Notes: generated by a model not told the origin, from the sequence alone. A DNA stretch of 64,000 bases from Riptortus pedestris (GCA_019009955.1 CM032232.1:70674501-70738500), one strand, 5' to 3'; positions 45,986 to 58,091 are shown, numbered from the stretch's first letter. Numbers and translations: made by a program.

Positions 45986-47301
45986 TTAAATGGGAAAGCT
46001 ATTAGGCAGCCATAGACATCAATTGATATGCACTGAGGTCATGATATGAAAAATCAATTATATAATTAAAGACTTTTTATTTCTTGTCCATAAATAAATT
46101 CACGTTCATTGTTTGCTATTCAATCTCAGAAGAATGGACTATCTGCAGTTTACAGTTCCGTTTTCTAGCGGCAGGAATAATTATCTATCACCAAATAATA
46201 TTCATAATATTAAAATAATAAATATATAACATTTATTTGTGTAAATATCGTATTATGTGTCCATGCTTTGTGAGAATCTGATCCGGGATTCAAAAGCTCG
46301 CAAGTAAACTGAATTCAGTTTAATCTCCAAAAAGGTGTTTAAAACGTGAACCCATTTCGAACTGTCAAATCAAAAGTCTCATTATATCCACATAGAAGAA
46401 GAAAAATAGATATGCTTATGGTTAGATGAGGATTGAGGGATAGATTAAACAATGAAATACTTGCGATGTCTAGGAATTGTATAATAATAGATATTTGCTG
46501 TCTAACCCAGTTCATAAATATGACAGCTCAACATTTAGGTATGTAACGATGTTTGAATGTGATGTTGTTTGCTACATTGCTGTGTGGATAGAAAATATAT
46601 CTACAACAGGTAATGTTGTTACAGATGGATAAAAATATAATCAACATGTTTATTTCCTGTCGTATTATTAAGGCTTGGCGTCAAAAGCCTTAGTAAATAG
46701 TCAGTAAAAATAAACACAATGGCAACTGGCATCGAGGAACGTTTGTCACAAGATGATTTTATTCGCAAGTCGCCAATGAGATAACAACTACACGTGTTCA
46801 TCTAATACTTGATTTGGTGCCTCAAGGCCGTCTAAAATTAAATTGTCTATATATAAAAGAAATTTTAATTCGATGAAGTCTTTAGCAATCAGCCAACTCT
46901 TTTTTAAATGTACCTTTTAAACACATGCTTTCAAAAGTCCAACTGTAAATTTTATTCTAAGCTACTGTTTGGTAATACTAGCAGCTGTGTAGACGTAAAA
47001 AGTAATTAACAGTTTCGAAACTCTTGTTCGGTAGCACTTGCCGAAAGGCTCATTCAAAATCGATCATCAAAAGTATGAAATACCATTGTTGCTCAATGAA
47101 TTTGGAAACTTGCTTCTTTCCATTTCAATTTCAGGACCAAAATAAGTTATTATAAATATTGAATTCATCCAAGCCTTTTAAAACATACATTCTGCTAGCC
47201 AATAAATTTATATGGAGTTATTAATAAAGTCTAATAATCACGTTCCAGCCTTTTTATTTAAAACGTTAGATGTGGTCATTGAGAACGTTCAAAAACAAAA
47301 A
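45986..47301. other. no gene seen
   Basis: AT-rich low-copy DNA; no supported frame, RNA gene or known repeat. Confidence 0.5.
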
Positions 47302-49255
47302 AGTCCGTCACGCAGGGGCAGCGTAAAATAAGCAGATTTCCCTCGTGATGTTTAACAATAGATGTACATATATTAGTAACAAAACTCTACTGCGAATACT
47401 AAGTGAATAAATGGAAACGATAATAAGAAACCTCCAGACGGGAAGCACCTGAAACGTAAACAAACAGGTGTGCCAACTTCCCATAGGAAAGAAAAACAAT
47501 TACTGAAATATTTCAGAATATAAAATATTAATTTTACTGAAAACTATTTACTATATCTAGTACTGTAATTTTTATTGGATCAGAATAATTTTTATCTCAA
47601 TCCATCAAATTTTATTAGTCCAAGGGCTTAAGAAGGGGGGGGGATCACCATAACATATTTGCATTTATCTCGTATTGAGAGTATTGTTTATGTAACATGA
47701 GTAGAAGTGGGGGTTTGCTAAAGGCTGATAAATGAAAAATGCAAATATGTCGGTTAATATTCAAGATAGAGAATAAATGTATATAACAATTTTTATAGTA
47801 AATTTAATTTGAAATAAGATTGGTTCTATACAAGTTTTTGATACGACGTAGAGTAACGGAGATATTTCAAATTTTAATGTTTTATTTTGAACGAACTTGA
47901 TCTGTCTTTTCACATAAAAATAAGCATTAACCGACAAATATATATATATATAAAATTGTAACCTCTGTCTGTACATTGATTTTTTTCGCGAAATTTCACG
48001 ATAACTTTTCGTTTCACATGTCATAGACACCATAACTACATTTTGTTTCTTTCGTGTCTGTTTGTTTGTTACCTTTTCACGCATAAACAGCTGAACCGAA
48101 TTTTATGAAACTTGGTATGTATATTACTACTAGCCCAACTTAGACTTTAGGCTATATTAATATTCTCTAAGACGAACAGGAGTGGGGGTTATATGGAAGG
48201 CCTGAAATTAAAAATAGCGATATTTCGTTTCCTATTGCTTTTTCAGCAAATATGCACATAACAAACGTTGTTCATTTTGTGATTTAGAGTAACTTTTGTT
48301 ATATGCACTTTTGCCGTATACGGAAGCATAAATGAGTTATACGCTATAAACTAAAGCGGGAGTCATCAATTTTATTTGGCACTAAAGACTCAACCGAAAT
48401 AAATAAAACTCGGTACATGTATTAGCACTAACGCTTTCATTATTACAAGCCATAAAAACATTTCTAGGGACGGGTAGGAGTGGGGGTTATAAGGAAAGCC
48501 AGAACTTAAAAATAGCGATATTTCGTTTCTTATTGGTTTTTCGACTAATATGAACATAACAAATGTAGTTTATTTTGTTATTTAGAGTAACTTTTGTCAT
48601 ATTCATTTTTGTCTTTTAACAAAATATAAACGAGATATACACTATAAACTAAAGCGGGAGTCAACTATTTCATTGGGCGCTAACGATTAAACCAAACTTA
48701 ACAAAACTCGGTATGTCAATTAGCATTAATTCTTCCATGATTATAAGCTATATTAAAATGTTTAGTTTAACGGGGTTATAAGGGAGGCCTGAAATAAAAA
48801 TTTGCGATATTTCATTGTCTATTTGTTTTTCGACAAACATGCACATAGCAAAAGTTGTTTACTTTGTTATTTAGATTAAATTTTCTTTTATAAATTTCTC
48901 CACGAACAATGTGTGGAGCAAGTAATTTGCGTAGAAATATTGATATGCTCAACAACTCATTCCTATTTGAACAATTAGGTACCTCAGCTGGAAAAATTAA
49001 TTCAAATCAATGTTAATATTTTGTCCTAAATAGCTAAAATCTATGCATAATGCAAAGGAGTCAGGAAATATGACAATTTGGAGGAGAGTGAAGACTTACA
49101 TAAAAACTTAATTTTATTATTAACAAATGCCAACAACGGGTATTAACCCTAAACACTGGGACGGGTAAATGTCAAAATATTGTGCAAAGTAAAGCCTTGC
49201 CAAAAAAATACCATCACCATTCAGCCTCAAATCAATTCCCGGGCGAAGCCGGGTA

Positions 49256-49328
<73 letters not shown>

Positions 49329-49427
49329 ATTTTAAACGGACTTCATTTTCGTCATTTCCGGGGTAGGATTGATGGACATTTGAAGAAAGTTTTCGGAAAT
49401 CGCGTCACAAGTGCGACCTCAATATTT
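47302..49427 (+). mobile_element. family A long-subfamily copy with family C in its slot
   Basis: The proximal part (47302-47951) starts GTCCGTCACGCAGGGGCAGC and runs through the long-subfamily block and core to CATTAACCGACAAATATATA. Family C follows at 47952. After it, (TA)n at 49259-49328 leads into the distal module (ATTTTAAACGGACTTCATTT) to CGACCTCAATATTTG. The terminal palindrome is lost. TA lies on both sides of C. Confidence 0.9.
47952..49259 (+). mobile_element. family C element, full length (~1.3 kb)
   Basis: Starts AAAATTGTAACCTCTGTCTG and includes TTTCGTGTCTGTTTGTTTG. Three internal units of about 300 bases begin near 48093, 48397 and 48691. A tail with AACACTGGGACGGGTAAATG ends CCCGGGCGAAGCCGGGTATC. 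The end can fold (CCCGG pairing CCGGG around GCGAAG). No open frame. Confidence 0.82.
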
Positions 49428-49700
49428 GTAAATATACATAACTTAATTGCAATAAATAGGAAATCAAGTTTTAAAATTTTTCTTAATAATTTATAGAAAA
49501 CTATAGAAGGTATTAAGTATGAAAGTTATTTGTGAAAATAATTAATTATACGATTGATTTTCCAATCCATCTGAACATGGAAAGCATTTGAACCTTTGTC
49601 AGAATTCGAGACATTACGTATTAAATAATTGATTGAATTGTGAATTAAAAATCCTTCGAAGGGTCAAACCTCAAGCTATTCATGATCTAAATCTTCACAA
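49428..49700. other. no gene seen
   Basis: AT-rich spacer. Confidence 0.5.
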
Positions 49701-50045
49701 AAGGCTTAATAATTCATATACGAGCCTATGGAAAGGCCATTATTTGAAAATGTGTTTACAAATGATAAAAATTGTAGATATAATAGCCGAAGAAGGCCTT
49801 GGGGTCGGGAATATAATTTTTGCCGACGTGACCCGCAACACGGCGAGAATTACGTAAAATTTTCACAATCTATTGATTCCCATTGGCTCTGCCAAGACAC
49901 TCTCGGGGAATCTCTAATGAAGGGATTGAGCTCTATATACGTGGGGCGGAATAGCAAATCTCTCCAATATGCATTCGGAATTATACCGCCATCTATGAAC
50001 AATGGATGAGAATTACAAAGCTCTATGGGACAATTATCCTTCAAC
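49701..50045. other. unique block, possibly conserved non-coding or exon remnant
   Basis: Balanced composition with AGCCGAAGAAGGCCTTGGGG, GACCCGCAACACGGCGAG and TATACGTGGGGCGGAATAGC. Two plus frames (49633-49857, 49728-50009) and a minus frame overlap, so coding cannot be assigned. No repeat similarity. Confidence 0.4.
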
Positions 50046-50216
50046 TAATTTAATGATTATTCAAGTGTTGACATTTCCCACGACCAGAAAAATACATGTT
50101 TCACGAAAAGCTCAGCCAGTCTTTAACGTTCTACTTTTAAAACGCCATTAAACTAATTCAAACCCGTGTTTTATTTCCAAATAAAACAAAATCAGAATTA
50201 CTTGAATATTACTTGA
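50046..50216. other. no gene seen
   Basis: Low-copy AT-rich spacer. Confidence 0.5.
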
Positions 50217-51000
50217 TTAGATATGCAATTTTATTATATATGTGAAAATAAATCAAGCTTTGCATATTTTAAAAACTAATGACCACTTTCACTCACCTAC
50301 CTTTTTTTTATTTTTTTTGTTTGTTGCCCGCAAAGTCGTGTAGTAAGCCTAACCTCATGACAAAAATTTTTCAGTTTGGTTTTATGTGCCCTAGGAACGC
50401 TCACGTTGTTAAAATATGTTATATATGCAGATATTTCTGCCTTAGAAAAGAAAGCCATCAATAAATTGGTTTTTATGTTCCTTTTAAGCATAGTTACGCT
50501 GATATTTTATGTTAATAGGTATGCCTTTTTTTTTGTATTTAGCCGAATACCACACGCTCTCACTGTGTTGTAGAAACATGGAATCGATATAAGTAGGTTG
50601 TCTTTTGGGTCATGACATCATATTCATTTTTTTTTTGTTGCCACCTGTGAACTTGCTGATGTTGTTGCGAATCTTCAATAATTAGGCAATGTCTTTCTAT
50701 TGTTCCTTTTACACATTTAATGACGGTAGTTCTTTACTTTATTACTTTTATGACATTGCCCTCTTAAATTCATATCATATTTAAAATGGGTCTCCTTGAT
50801 TAGAAATGTAATTTTATTATAAAAATGAAAATAAAACCAGCATACATTAAAAATTAATAACCACTTTCACTCGCCAACATTTTTTTTGTTTCCTTGGTGC
50901 CCGCAAAATCGCATAGTAAGCCTAACCTCTTGATAAAAAATTTTCAGTTTGGTTTTCTGTGCACTACGAACGCTGAAATATATTAATTTTTTGTGCCAAA
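50217..51000. repeat. dispersed repeat E with partial tandem duplication
   Basis: The segment AACCACTTTCACTCGCC through GTAAGCCTAACCTC and TTTTCAGTTTGGTTTT occurs at about 50222-50400 and again at about 50807-50980. The middle (ATGTTCCTTTTAAGCATAGT, AATGACGGTAGTTC, GACATTGCCCTCTTAAATTC) recurs at 54863-55265. Class unknown, no coding frame. Confidence 0.75.
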
Positions 51001-51128
51001 ATTGAAATGACTCGTATATTGATTTTATTTATTTTTCCAGGATTCTTAATTGGGTACTTAAAGCAACTTCTACAATCACCTAGAGCTTGCCTTTTGTACG
51101 ACCAACTTCTTCACCTAACACTAACAAT

Positions 51129-52093
51129 TAGTAGACTTTCCTTAAGGGAAATCAGCTATTGAAGTCGTACTCATGACGCGATTTTCGAAAATTTTCTTCA
51201 AATGTCCATCGATCCTACCCAGGAGATGACGAAAATGAGGTCCGTTTTATATATATATTTGTCTGTTAACGCTCTAGCGGACGCTATTTTTGTTTGATCG
51301 TTACCAAACTCTATATTTACACGTTTTATGTAAAAAGACAGATCAAGTTCATTTTTTATCAGCTATTGAGGTCGTACTCATGATGCGAGTTTCGAAAAAT
51401 TTCTTCAAATGTCCATTGACCCTGCCCAGGAGATGACGAAAATGTGGTCCGTTCCAAATTTTATATATATATTTGTCTGTTAACGCTCTAACGGTCGCAA
51501 TGTTTGTTTGATTGTTACCAAACTCGGAATTTAATCGCTTTTTTTATAAAGGAAGATCAAGATCGTTAATGGATGAAATCAGACTAGAGGGAGGAAGGGT
51601 TTTGAGGGGGGATTTCGAAATATCTCCGTTACTATCCATCGAATAAAAACATTGTATAGAACCATTCTTATTGCAAATTAAATGTGCTATAATTATTGTC
51701 TTGAGCTTAAATACCATAAATTGTTTTCAAGAGACCTTTATTATACGAAATAAATCCCTTCTTAAGTTCTTGGAGTAATAAAATTTGATTGATCAAAAAT
51801 AAAATTATTCTGACCCATTGTAAAATACAGTACTAGATATCGTAAACAGTTCTCAATAAATTAAAGATGCTATATTCTTATACATTTCAGTAATTGTTTC
51901 TTTTTCTAGAAAAAAGATGGCACACCTGTTTGGTTACTTTTCAGGTGCTTCCCGTCTGGAGGTTTCTTATTATCGTTTGTATTTATTCACTTGATGTCGA
52001 CGGTGCTATTGTGTTACCAGTATGTAGATTTATCTATTGTTAAACATCACGAGGGAAGTCTGCTTAGTTTACGCAGCCCCTGCGTGACGGACT
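51129..52093 (-). mobile_element. family A long-subfamily copy with duplicated 3' region
   Basis: The distal module and pre-slot segment occur twice in tandem (51129-51357 and 51358-51570), each with a short TA slot. The first stops at CAAGTTCATTTTTT and the second begins inside the palindrome (ATCAGCTATTGAGG). The rest is a regular long-subfamily body ending GCCCCTGCGTGACGGAC. Confidence 0.87.
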
Positions 52094-52683
52094 TTTTTTT
52101 TCCTTTTCAAATAATACATGGCAGGTTTAGGACTATCTGACACGCACTATAATTTGGAGGTTTATTGGTTCTTTTAAATATGTGAGTACTTCTATAGCTG
52201 TATGTTTACTCAACCTTGGGTGTTGCTATCAGCACTAGTAGCTCTAGGAAGGAGTAGGATAGTTATCCAACGAGCAGTCACTCCTGGTGTTTATATTTGC
52301 GCTGTGAAGATAAATGTGCCGAACACTGACGACATCTTTATTATGAATGCTGGTCGGTTTGCCAAAGTCCGGCAGAAAGGCAAACTATTTCCGACATTAG
52401 CTCCCGCTAAATATATATTATATCTACTATATAGAAAGTGACGTTACTGCCACCCTACTATTCCTGTACGCCCCCTCCAACCATAGTCCCTTCACTGCGA
52501 TCAGAGAATTAATACACCTGACACCATCAGTTTCTCAATGTTTATTTAAGTGTAAAGAGTAATATCTCTCTAATGACACGAACGGCCGTAAAAGGTTACT
52601 CGATGCTCATTGATACATTACGCTATAAGTGTTATAAATTGGACATCTGTTTCCTGAAACATTTCATCCACTTTGCTTTTATT
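52094..52683. other. no gene seen
   Basis: A 79-codon plus frame at 52202-52441 has no recognised domain. The rest is low-copy DNA. Confidence 0.45.
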
Positions 52684-53245
52684 TAGCACATTCTCCTCAA
52701 GGGAAATCATCTATTGAGATCGTACTCATGACTCGATTTTCGAAACATTTCCTCAAATGCCCACCGAACCTACTCAGGAGAAGACGAAAATGACGTCCAT
52801 TTAAAAGTATATATATATTTACTAGCGGACTCTACAGACGTCCTGCATGCACGAAGACGTGGCATTTTTTATGTACGTAACTTATATGTGAATATAATAC
52901 ACTTAATATTCACTGAAATGTGACACCTGAAATATCAAAAGTACTGTAAAAAAAAAAAATTAAAATGTCAAAATAACGAAACACACTTAATATAATACAC
53001 TCAAATTAAAATGTCGAAAAATAAACGAAATCCTATGCACGTAACTTATATCTGAATATAATACGCTCAATATTTACGTAAATGCGATACATATAATATC
53101 AAAACACAGCGTACAAAAAAATTAAATGCATTGAATGAATACATACACAAAATGAGAGAATTAATGAATGAATGCTTACACAAAAATTCATTCAAATCGG
53201 TACAGCCGTTTAGGAGGAGTTTTGTAATATACACACGTACAGTAG

Positions 53246-53304
<59 letters not shown>

Positions 53305-53749
53305 TCTCAATTTTTGTTTACTCGTTACCAATCTTGATATTTAAACGTTTTATGTAATACTAAAGATCAAATTTGTTAATGGCTGAAATCCGATCTGTAC
53401 ACCTACTGAAGGGGGTATTTCGAAAATTCTTAATATGTCCGTTATTATGCGTCGGATCGGAAAATTCTATAGAACCAATCTCATTGAAAATTTAATGTTT
53501 TATAAACGCTGTTATGTACGATTTGAAATATCTTTATTATTAACCGAGATATTTGCATTTTTTAGTTTTCGGCCTTCAGTAAACCCCCCACTCCTATTAG
53601 TCTTGATATTAACAATAATCTGTTATATCTTGGAGCACATTATTTGAAACCTAAATACCAAATATTGTTCTGATTGAAATTTAATGTATTGAGACAAATG
53701 CATTTACGTAGGAAATCTGCTTAGTTAACGCTGCCCCTGCGTGACGGAC
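52684..53749 (-). mobile_element. family A long-subfamily copy with family D in its slot
   Basis: The decayed palindrome and distal module (52684-52805) lead to a short TA tract. Family D follows, then (TA)n at 53251-53302 and the remaining family A body (CGTTACCAATCTTGATATTT, core, CCCACTCCTATTAG) to GCCCCTGCGTGACGGAC. The position of D is the same as that of C at 47952. Confidence 0.88.
52822..53250. mobile_element. family D element between TA tracts
   Basis: Begins ACTAGCGGACTCTACAGACG and ends ATTCAAATCGGTACAGCCG, TTTAGGAGGAGTTTTGTAAT, ATACACACGTACAGTAGAAT. Internally, AACTTATATSTGAATATAAT-like blocks repeat twice. The ACTAGC...CAGACGT start and CGGTACAGCCGTTT end resemble a widespread type of invertebrate interspersed repeat, but I cannot assign a class. 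Confidence 0.72.
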
Positions 53750-54228
53750 TTTTCCCGTTTTTTATACTAGACCTGACGTCTAACAAGGGATCTTATAGTG
53801 CCATCGCCATCTTTGATTATTCACGATTGGTAGAGTCTCTAATTTTGCATACCCCACTTGTCATCTGCGAGGCAATCCAGAGTATGTTTTAGATAATCCA
53901 GTCCCTTTTTGTTGTCCTACCATTTGCTTTTGGGCACATCACCGGGTGTAATTCTTTGAAAGTAGTATCCTCGTCTACACACAATTTAGACTGTATAGAT
54001 GACAGTGTTTTCGACGTACATTTATAATAGTTCTTCTTCAGTGCTGGTTGTAAACAAAGTCAAATGTTACCTTTATAGTTCTGATCTCAACGCAATTGAA
54101 TACTCCAGCTTGTAGGGACCAGTCATTTTTCTTTGTGAGAGTAAAACGAGTACTCTCGCCAAGAAAGGAGTCTATCAGATGTTAATGTTCGTAGTATATA
54201 TTTACACCTTTGCCTAGAAACGTTTTAG
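53750..54228. other. no gene seen
   Basis: Low-copy DNA of balanced composition. Stop codons interrupt all frames I tried. The last bases (TTTGCCTAGAAACG) may belong to repeat E. Confidence 0.45.
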
Positions 54229-54648
54229 GCTGCGTAAACTAAGCAGGTTTCCCACGTGAAGTTTTACAATAGAGAAATTTCACGAAAGTCAAGCAGTTAA
54301 GGAAACGGCCGAACTAGCTTTTGGCTGGAAAGTCACTCGTTCGTTAGTCACCCAGATTTAATAAAAATGCAAATATCTCGGTTAATATTCAAGATAGAGA
54401 ATAAATGTATATAACAATATTTATTTTATATTTAATTTGCAATAAGATTGATTCTGTACAATGTTCCGATCCGACGTATAGTAACGGAAATATTTCGAAT
54501 TTTCGAAAATCCTCACCTCTAAACCCCCCCCCTCCCACTGGTCCGATTTCAGCCGTTAAAGAACTTGGTCTTTCTTTTTACACAGAACGACTACATATCG
54601 AGTTTGGTACCGATCAAACAAAAATTGCGACCGCTAGAACGGTAACAG

Positions 54649-54736
<88 letters not shown>

Positions 54737-54862
54737 GTTTTGAACGGACTTCATTTTCGTCATCTACTAGGTAGGATAGATGGACATTTGAAGAAAAATT
54801 TCGAAAATTCCGTCATGAATACAACCTCAATAGCTGATTTCCCTCAAGGGAAATCTCCTAAA
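54229..54862 (+). mobile_element. family A copy, (TA)n(GA)n slot, inserted in repeat E
   Basis: The first ~14 bases are lost (it starts GGCTGCGTAAACTAAGCAGG). Otherwise complete: core, C tract, GACCGCTAGAACGGTAACAG, (TA)n then (GA)n at 54652-54734, distal module, and palindrome TGATTTCCCTCAAGGGAAAT. Repeat E starts immediately at its right edge. Confidence 0.9.
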
Positions 54863-55265
54863 AATCATCAACAAATTACATGTACTTTGATTTTATGTTC
54901 CTTTTAAACTTAGTTACGCTAATATTTTATGTCAATCGATAAGCCTGTTTGTAGTATGTATCCAACTTCAGACCTCCTCGTGTAAAAAAATAAATAAGAT
55001 GGCCTGACTCAAAAGACGATCAGCTAATAAGGATTCCATGTTTCTGTATGTTGTAGAAACATGTAATTAATGAATTATCACATCCTCTTTTGGGTCGGGA
55101 CATCTTTTTTATTTATTTTTTTATGCCACCTGTGAACTTGCCGATGGTGTTGTGAATCTTTACAATGTTTTTCTGATGTTCCTTTTACACATTTAATGAC
55201 GGTAGTTCTTTTCTTTACTGCTTTTTGACATTGCCCTCTTAAATTCTTTTTTTTTCCATATAATC
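54863..55265. repeat. repeat E, second copy
   Basis: Matches 50450-50770 in order (ATGTTCCTTTTAAACTTAGT, GCCACCTGTGAACTTGCCGA, AATGACGGTAGTTCTTTTCT, GACATTGCCCTCTTAAATTC), with a different middle. Confidence 0.75.
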
Positions 55266-56901
55266 TCCGTTATAGCAAATTATGTAAAATGATCTTCATA
55301 AGAGTGTCTATTCTTCTTCCAGCTTCAAGAGTCCAGCCATGACACAGACATTCTTGGAATTAACATGTTAAACTTTAAGAAATGGTAGATTTTAATTTAA
55401 GATAATGTTTGAACCGAATTTTCCCTTGAAAACTAAGATAATACTGTGATAATTATAGGTCAAGAAAGATCCTTCTAATACTGTTACTTCACTAGTAATT
55501 CATATTACATACAAGTATTATTCGTCTGAAAACGTTCTAAACAGCACTATAAATTATCTTCAAGAAAAGAAATTAAATGTGTTCGTATTTCATTATGCCA
55601 TCTGCGTGGGAACACGCCTGGGATTCTTCCGGGCGTAAACAAGCCATTAATACTTTCCTGAATTAAAAATAGGACTCCTAAATGGGTCAGCCTAGAAAAA
55701 AGTCCTTGAGGTGTAATAAATTAGCCATTCATGAATTCTAGAGTCCACGATAGAATCTCAAAGATAAGGAGGACCAAAACAAAGCATAGAAACAATCTCT
55801 CAAAAATCTGGAACTGTTTCTAGAATAAATAAACGAAAAAAAAAAGGATGAAACTAACCCGTAAAGAAAAATATTTATGTATCACTCATGAGATTTTTAC
55901 TGCTGATAGCTCCACACAGAGTTCTCATAAATATACTCATAATGGGTTACGAGATACGATTCTTAATTATAAAACTTCTTAGAGCGGCTAGAACAAAAGG
56001 TTCTCTCATAGTAGCCCCTTTCATCATCGAAGGAAGGCTAGATATAAAGATGATAACAATAAGAATGGGAATGCAAGTAGTTCCTAATAAGCTCTAGATT
56101 TCATGAAGGGCCTGGGCCTCCGGTACCGGCATTCAATAATAATTTTATTATGACACCGTCAAGTAAAGGTGTATGAGTTTAGTGCATAGAAGATGTGTAC
56201 AAATTACATAATTACAAAACTGTAATCAATTGTGTTTTATCGTCGCAAAAAGTGGAAACTTCCTGGAAAAGTGAAGAACAGGAAGGCTCAAGCCAGGAAT
56301 ACAACTATCTAAGTCAGATTTTTACTAGTTGAGATTGAGCGTTGATTTTAATCAGACAGTATTGAGCGTCTCTGTTACATAAGTAAAGGAAGGCCAGTGA
56401 CCCAAAATAGACATTCCAAACAGTTGCACTGTAAGTAAAGGACACCTTTGCTGAACAAGAAAAACAGAAAGGCCCAAGCAGCAGCTAGTGATGAATGTGG
56501 TACAAGAGTGTGGTTTCTGGAAATCAAAAACTGAAAAATTAATGACGATAGACGTGAATAGTGTACTGGGCCCATGAATTGTTAGGAACCGAGCGTATAG
56601 TAGTAAAAGATAATATTTTAGAAATAAGTGTGCCTGTTGTAGAACGTTTCGAATTCACATGGAAGCCGTCTTCAGGAAGGCACGTGAGATTGCACTACAT
56701 ATGTCATGGACTAAGACTGGCATTTCTTCACCATTCTAGTCGATTCCTAACGATTCATGCTCACCAAATCGGAGAAGTTTTCGACCGACCATATACAGAC
56801 TATAGAAAGCTGATAGCAGGCATCTAAGTAATCCAAGGGCTTAATTTTCCAGTTGTTTGATGGAGTGTTTTCCCTTAACTTTTAAATTCAACAGATAATA
56901 G
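55266..56901. other. low-copy DNA, no supported gene
   Basis: It contains short frames at 55888-56097 and 56561-56827 (+) and 56375-56575 (-), none with a recognised motif. The 55590-55710 stretch is of balanced composition and non-repetitive. Confidence 0.45.
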
Positions 56902-57052
56902 TGTTGCGAAAATTAGGATTAGTGGAGAGAGTCGCGTATCTGGGAAGTGGGATGTAGATCAAAGAGCCGACAGAGGGTCTAGGTCCTACTAGACCCGTTC
57001 AGTCCAGCGTCGAATGGCCCAGCCAATTCCCCTTTGATGATAGCCGAAGATC

Positions 57053-57084
57053 TATATAAAGAACCGGCCAGCCGCGAGTCAGTT
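57053..57084 (+). promoter_or_regulatory. TATA box plus TCAGTT initiator of LTR-like element
   Basis: TATATAAAG and TCAGTT at the canonical arthropod spacing. The same pair is conserved on the minus strand of the 9568 copy, which supports function in the ancestral element. Confidence 0.75.
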
Positions 57085-57206
57085 TTCTTCTCAAGTGCTC
57101 ATATGGGCGTTCGGTGTACAGTACGACTTAGTGCAGTGCGGTAAAGTGTTTTCATAAGAACAGTGTTGTGCCGTGACTGTAAGTAACAGTTTCGTGCCGT
57201 GTTTAA

Positions 57207-57300
57207 GACAGTGCAGTGCCGCAAAGTAAAGGACAGTGCAGTGCCGCGAAGTAAAGGACAGTGCAGTGGCGCAAAGTAAAGGACAGTGCAGAGCCGTCTT
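57207..57300 (+). repeat. 25-bp tandem repeat inside LTR-like element
   Basis: Three full units and one partial unit of GACAGTGCAGTGCCGCAAAG plus TAAAG. The other LTR copy holds only about two. Confidence 0.9.
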
Positions 57301-57533
57301 TCTGTAAATTTCAATGACCGTGAGTGAATTATTGGACTGTGTAATCTGAAGAACAGTGACGCTATCAGTGTATACTGTGAGTAGTAATTAAGAATAATTA
57401 CCAAGTGTATTGTGCATTGTGAAATAAATTGTGCAGTGATAAAAACTGGGAAACTTGCGATTATTTAATTTTACAATCCAAAAGAACTCTTATTAAAAAC
57501 GTTTATTACTGGTTTTGGTAATAAAACGTAACA

Positions 57534-58091
57534 ATACTATTCTTACTTCTTGCTAGCTTCCTTGACTAGCTGAGAGGCTTTCATAATTTTTCCAGACACT
57601 ACTTATTGTATTTTGCCCTACTCGTTAACATAAATTATTTTCTGGACCACTATTCAACTGCATTAGTACGGCAGGGCTTCAACGCACTTTACTATTTTAC
57701 ACTTTGACCTTTCCAAAACATTCTCTCCTAAATACCCATAAATATTACTACTCATATTATGTTACGCGGCATTCCTTTTATTGCAGAATTCCTAAATCGG
57801 CTAGTATTGAGCGTTTTCTCAAAACATGGCGTCGCGTTGATGAAGGTCGAAGTTGATAAGAGAGTTGGCCGTAAGGAAGAAAACAGAGATAATTAAATTA
57901 AAACTGGTGGCGGGTTTTACTGTTTGAAACATTAAAAGGGAAATATTACCGCAGTGTTCTGGCAACTGAATGGGATGCATTGTAAACAAAAACCGAATTC
58001 TTGGCAAGGGATTTGTTTTTGTCAAATACATGATTCGATAGGAGTCCTTGGAAAATAAAAATTGTTTCAGTGGCACTGTTTATTATAAACA
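57534..58091. other. no gene seen
   Basis: Low-copy DNA. Minus frames at 57819-58134 overlap in two phases and are not supported. Confidence 0.45.

Larger units (their letters stand above)
56902..57533 (+). mobile_element. solo LTR-like element with arthropod core promoter
   Basis: Runs from TGTTGCGAAAATTAGG to AATAAAACGTAACA. TATATAAAG at 57053-57061 precedes TCAGTT at 57079-57084, putting the initiator A 28 bases from the TATA start. Four ~25-base GCAGTGCCG repeats lie at 57207-57300. AATAAA occurs near 57422 and 57520. No internal retrotransposon region is attached. If the ends are drawn one base out (GTGTTG...GTAAC), AATA flanks both sides. Related to 9568-10164 on the opposite strand. 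Confidence 0.7.

Noticed and set aside
56561..56827. 88-codon gene
   Set aside because: Not similar to any family I know; neighbouring sequence has stops in all frames and no splice signals that I trust.
9568..57533. The two LTR-like copies as ends of one 48 kb retroelement
   Set aside because: They are in opposite orientation and differ in many places and in repeat number. The DNA between them is a patchwork of unrelated repeats.
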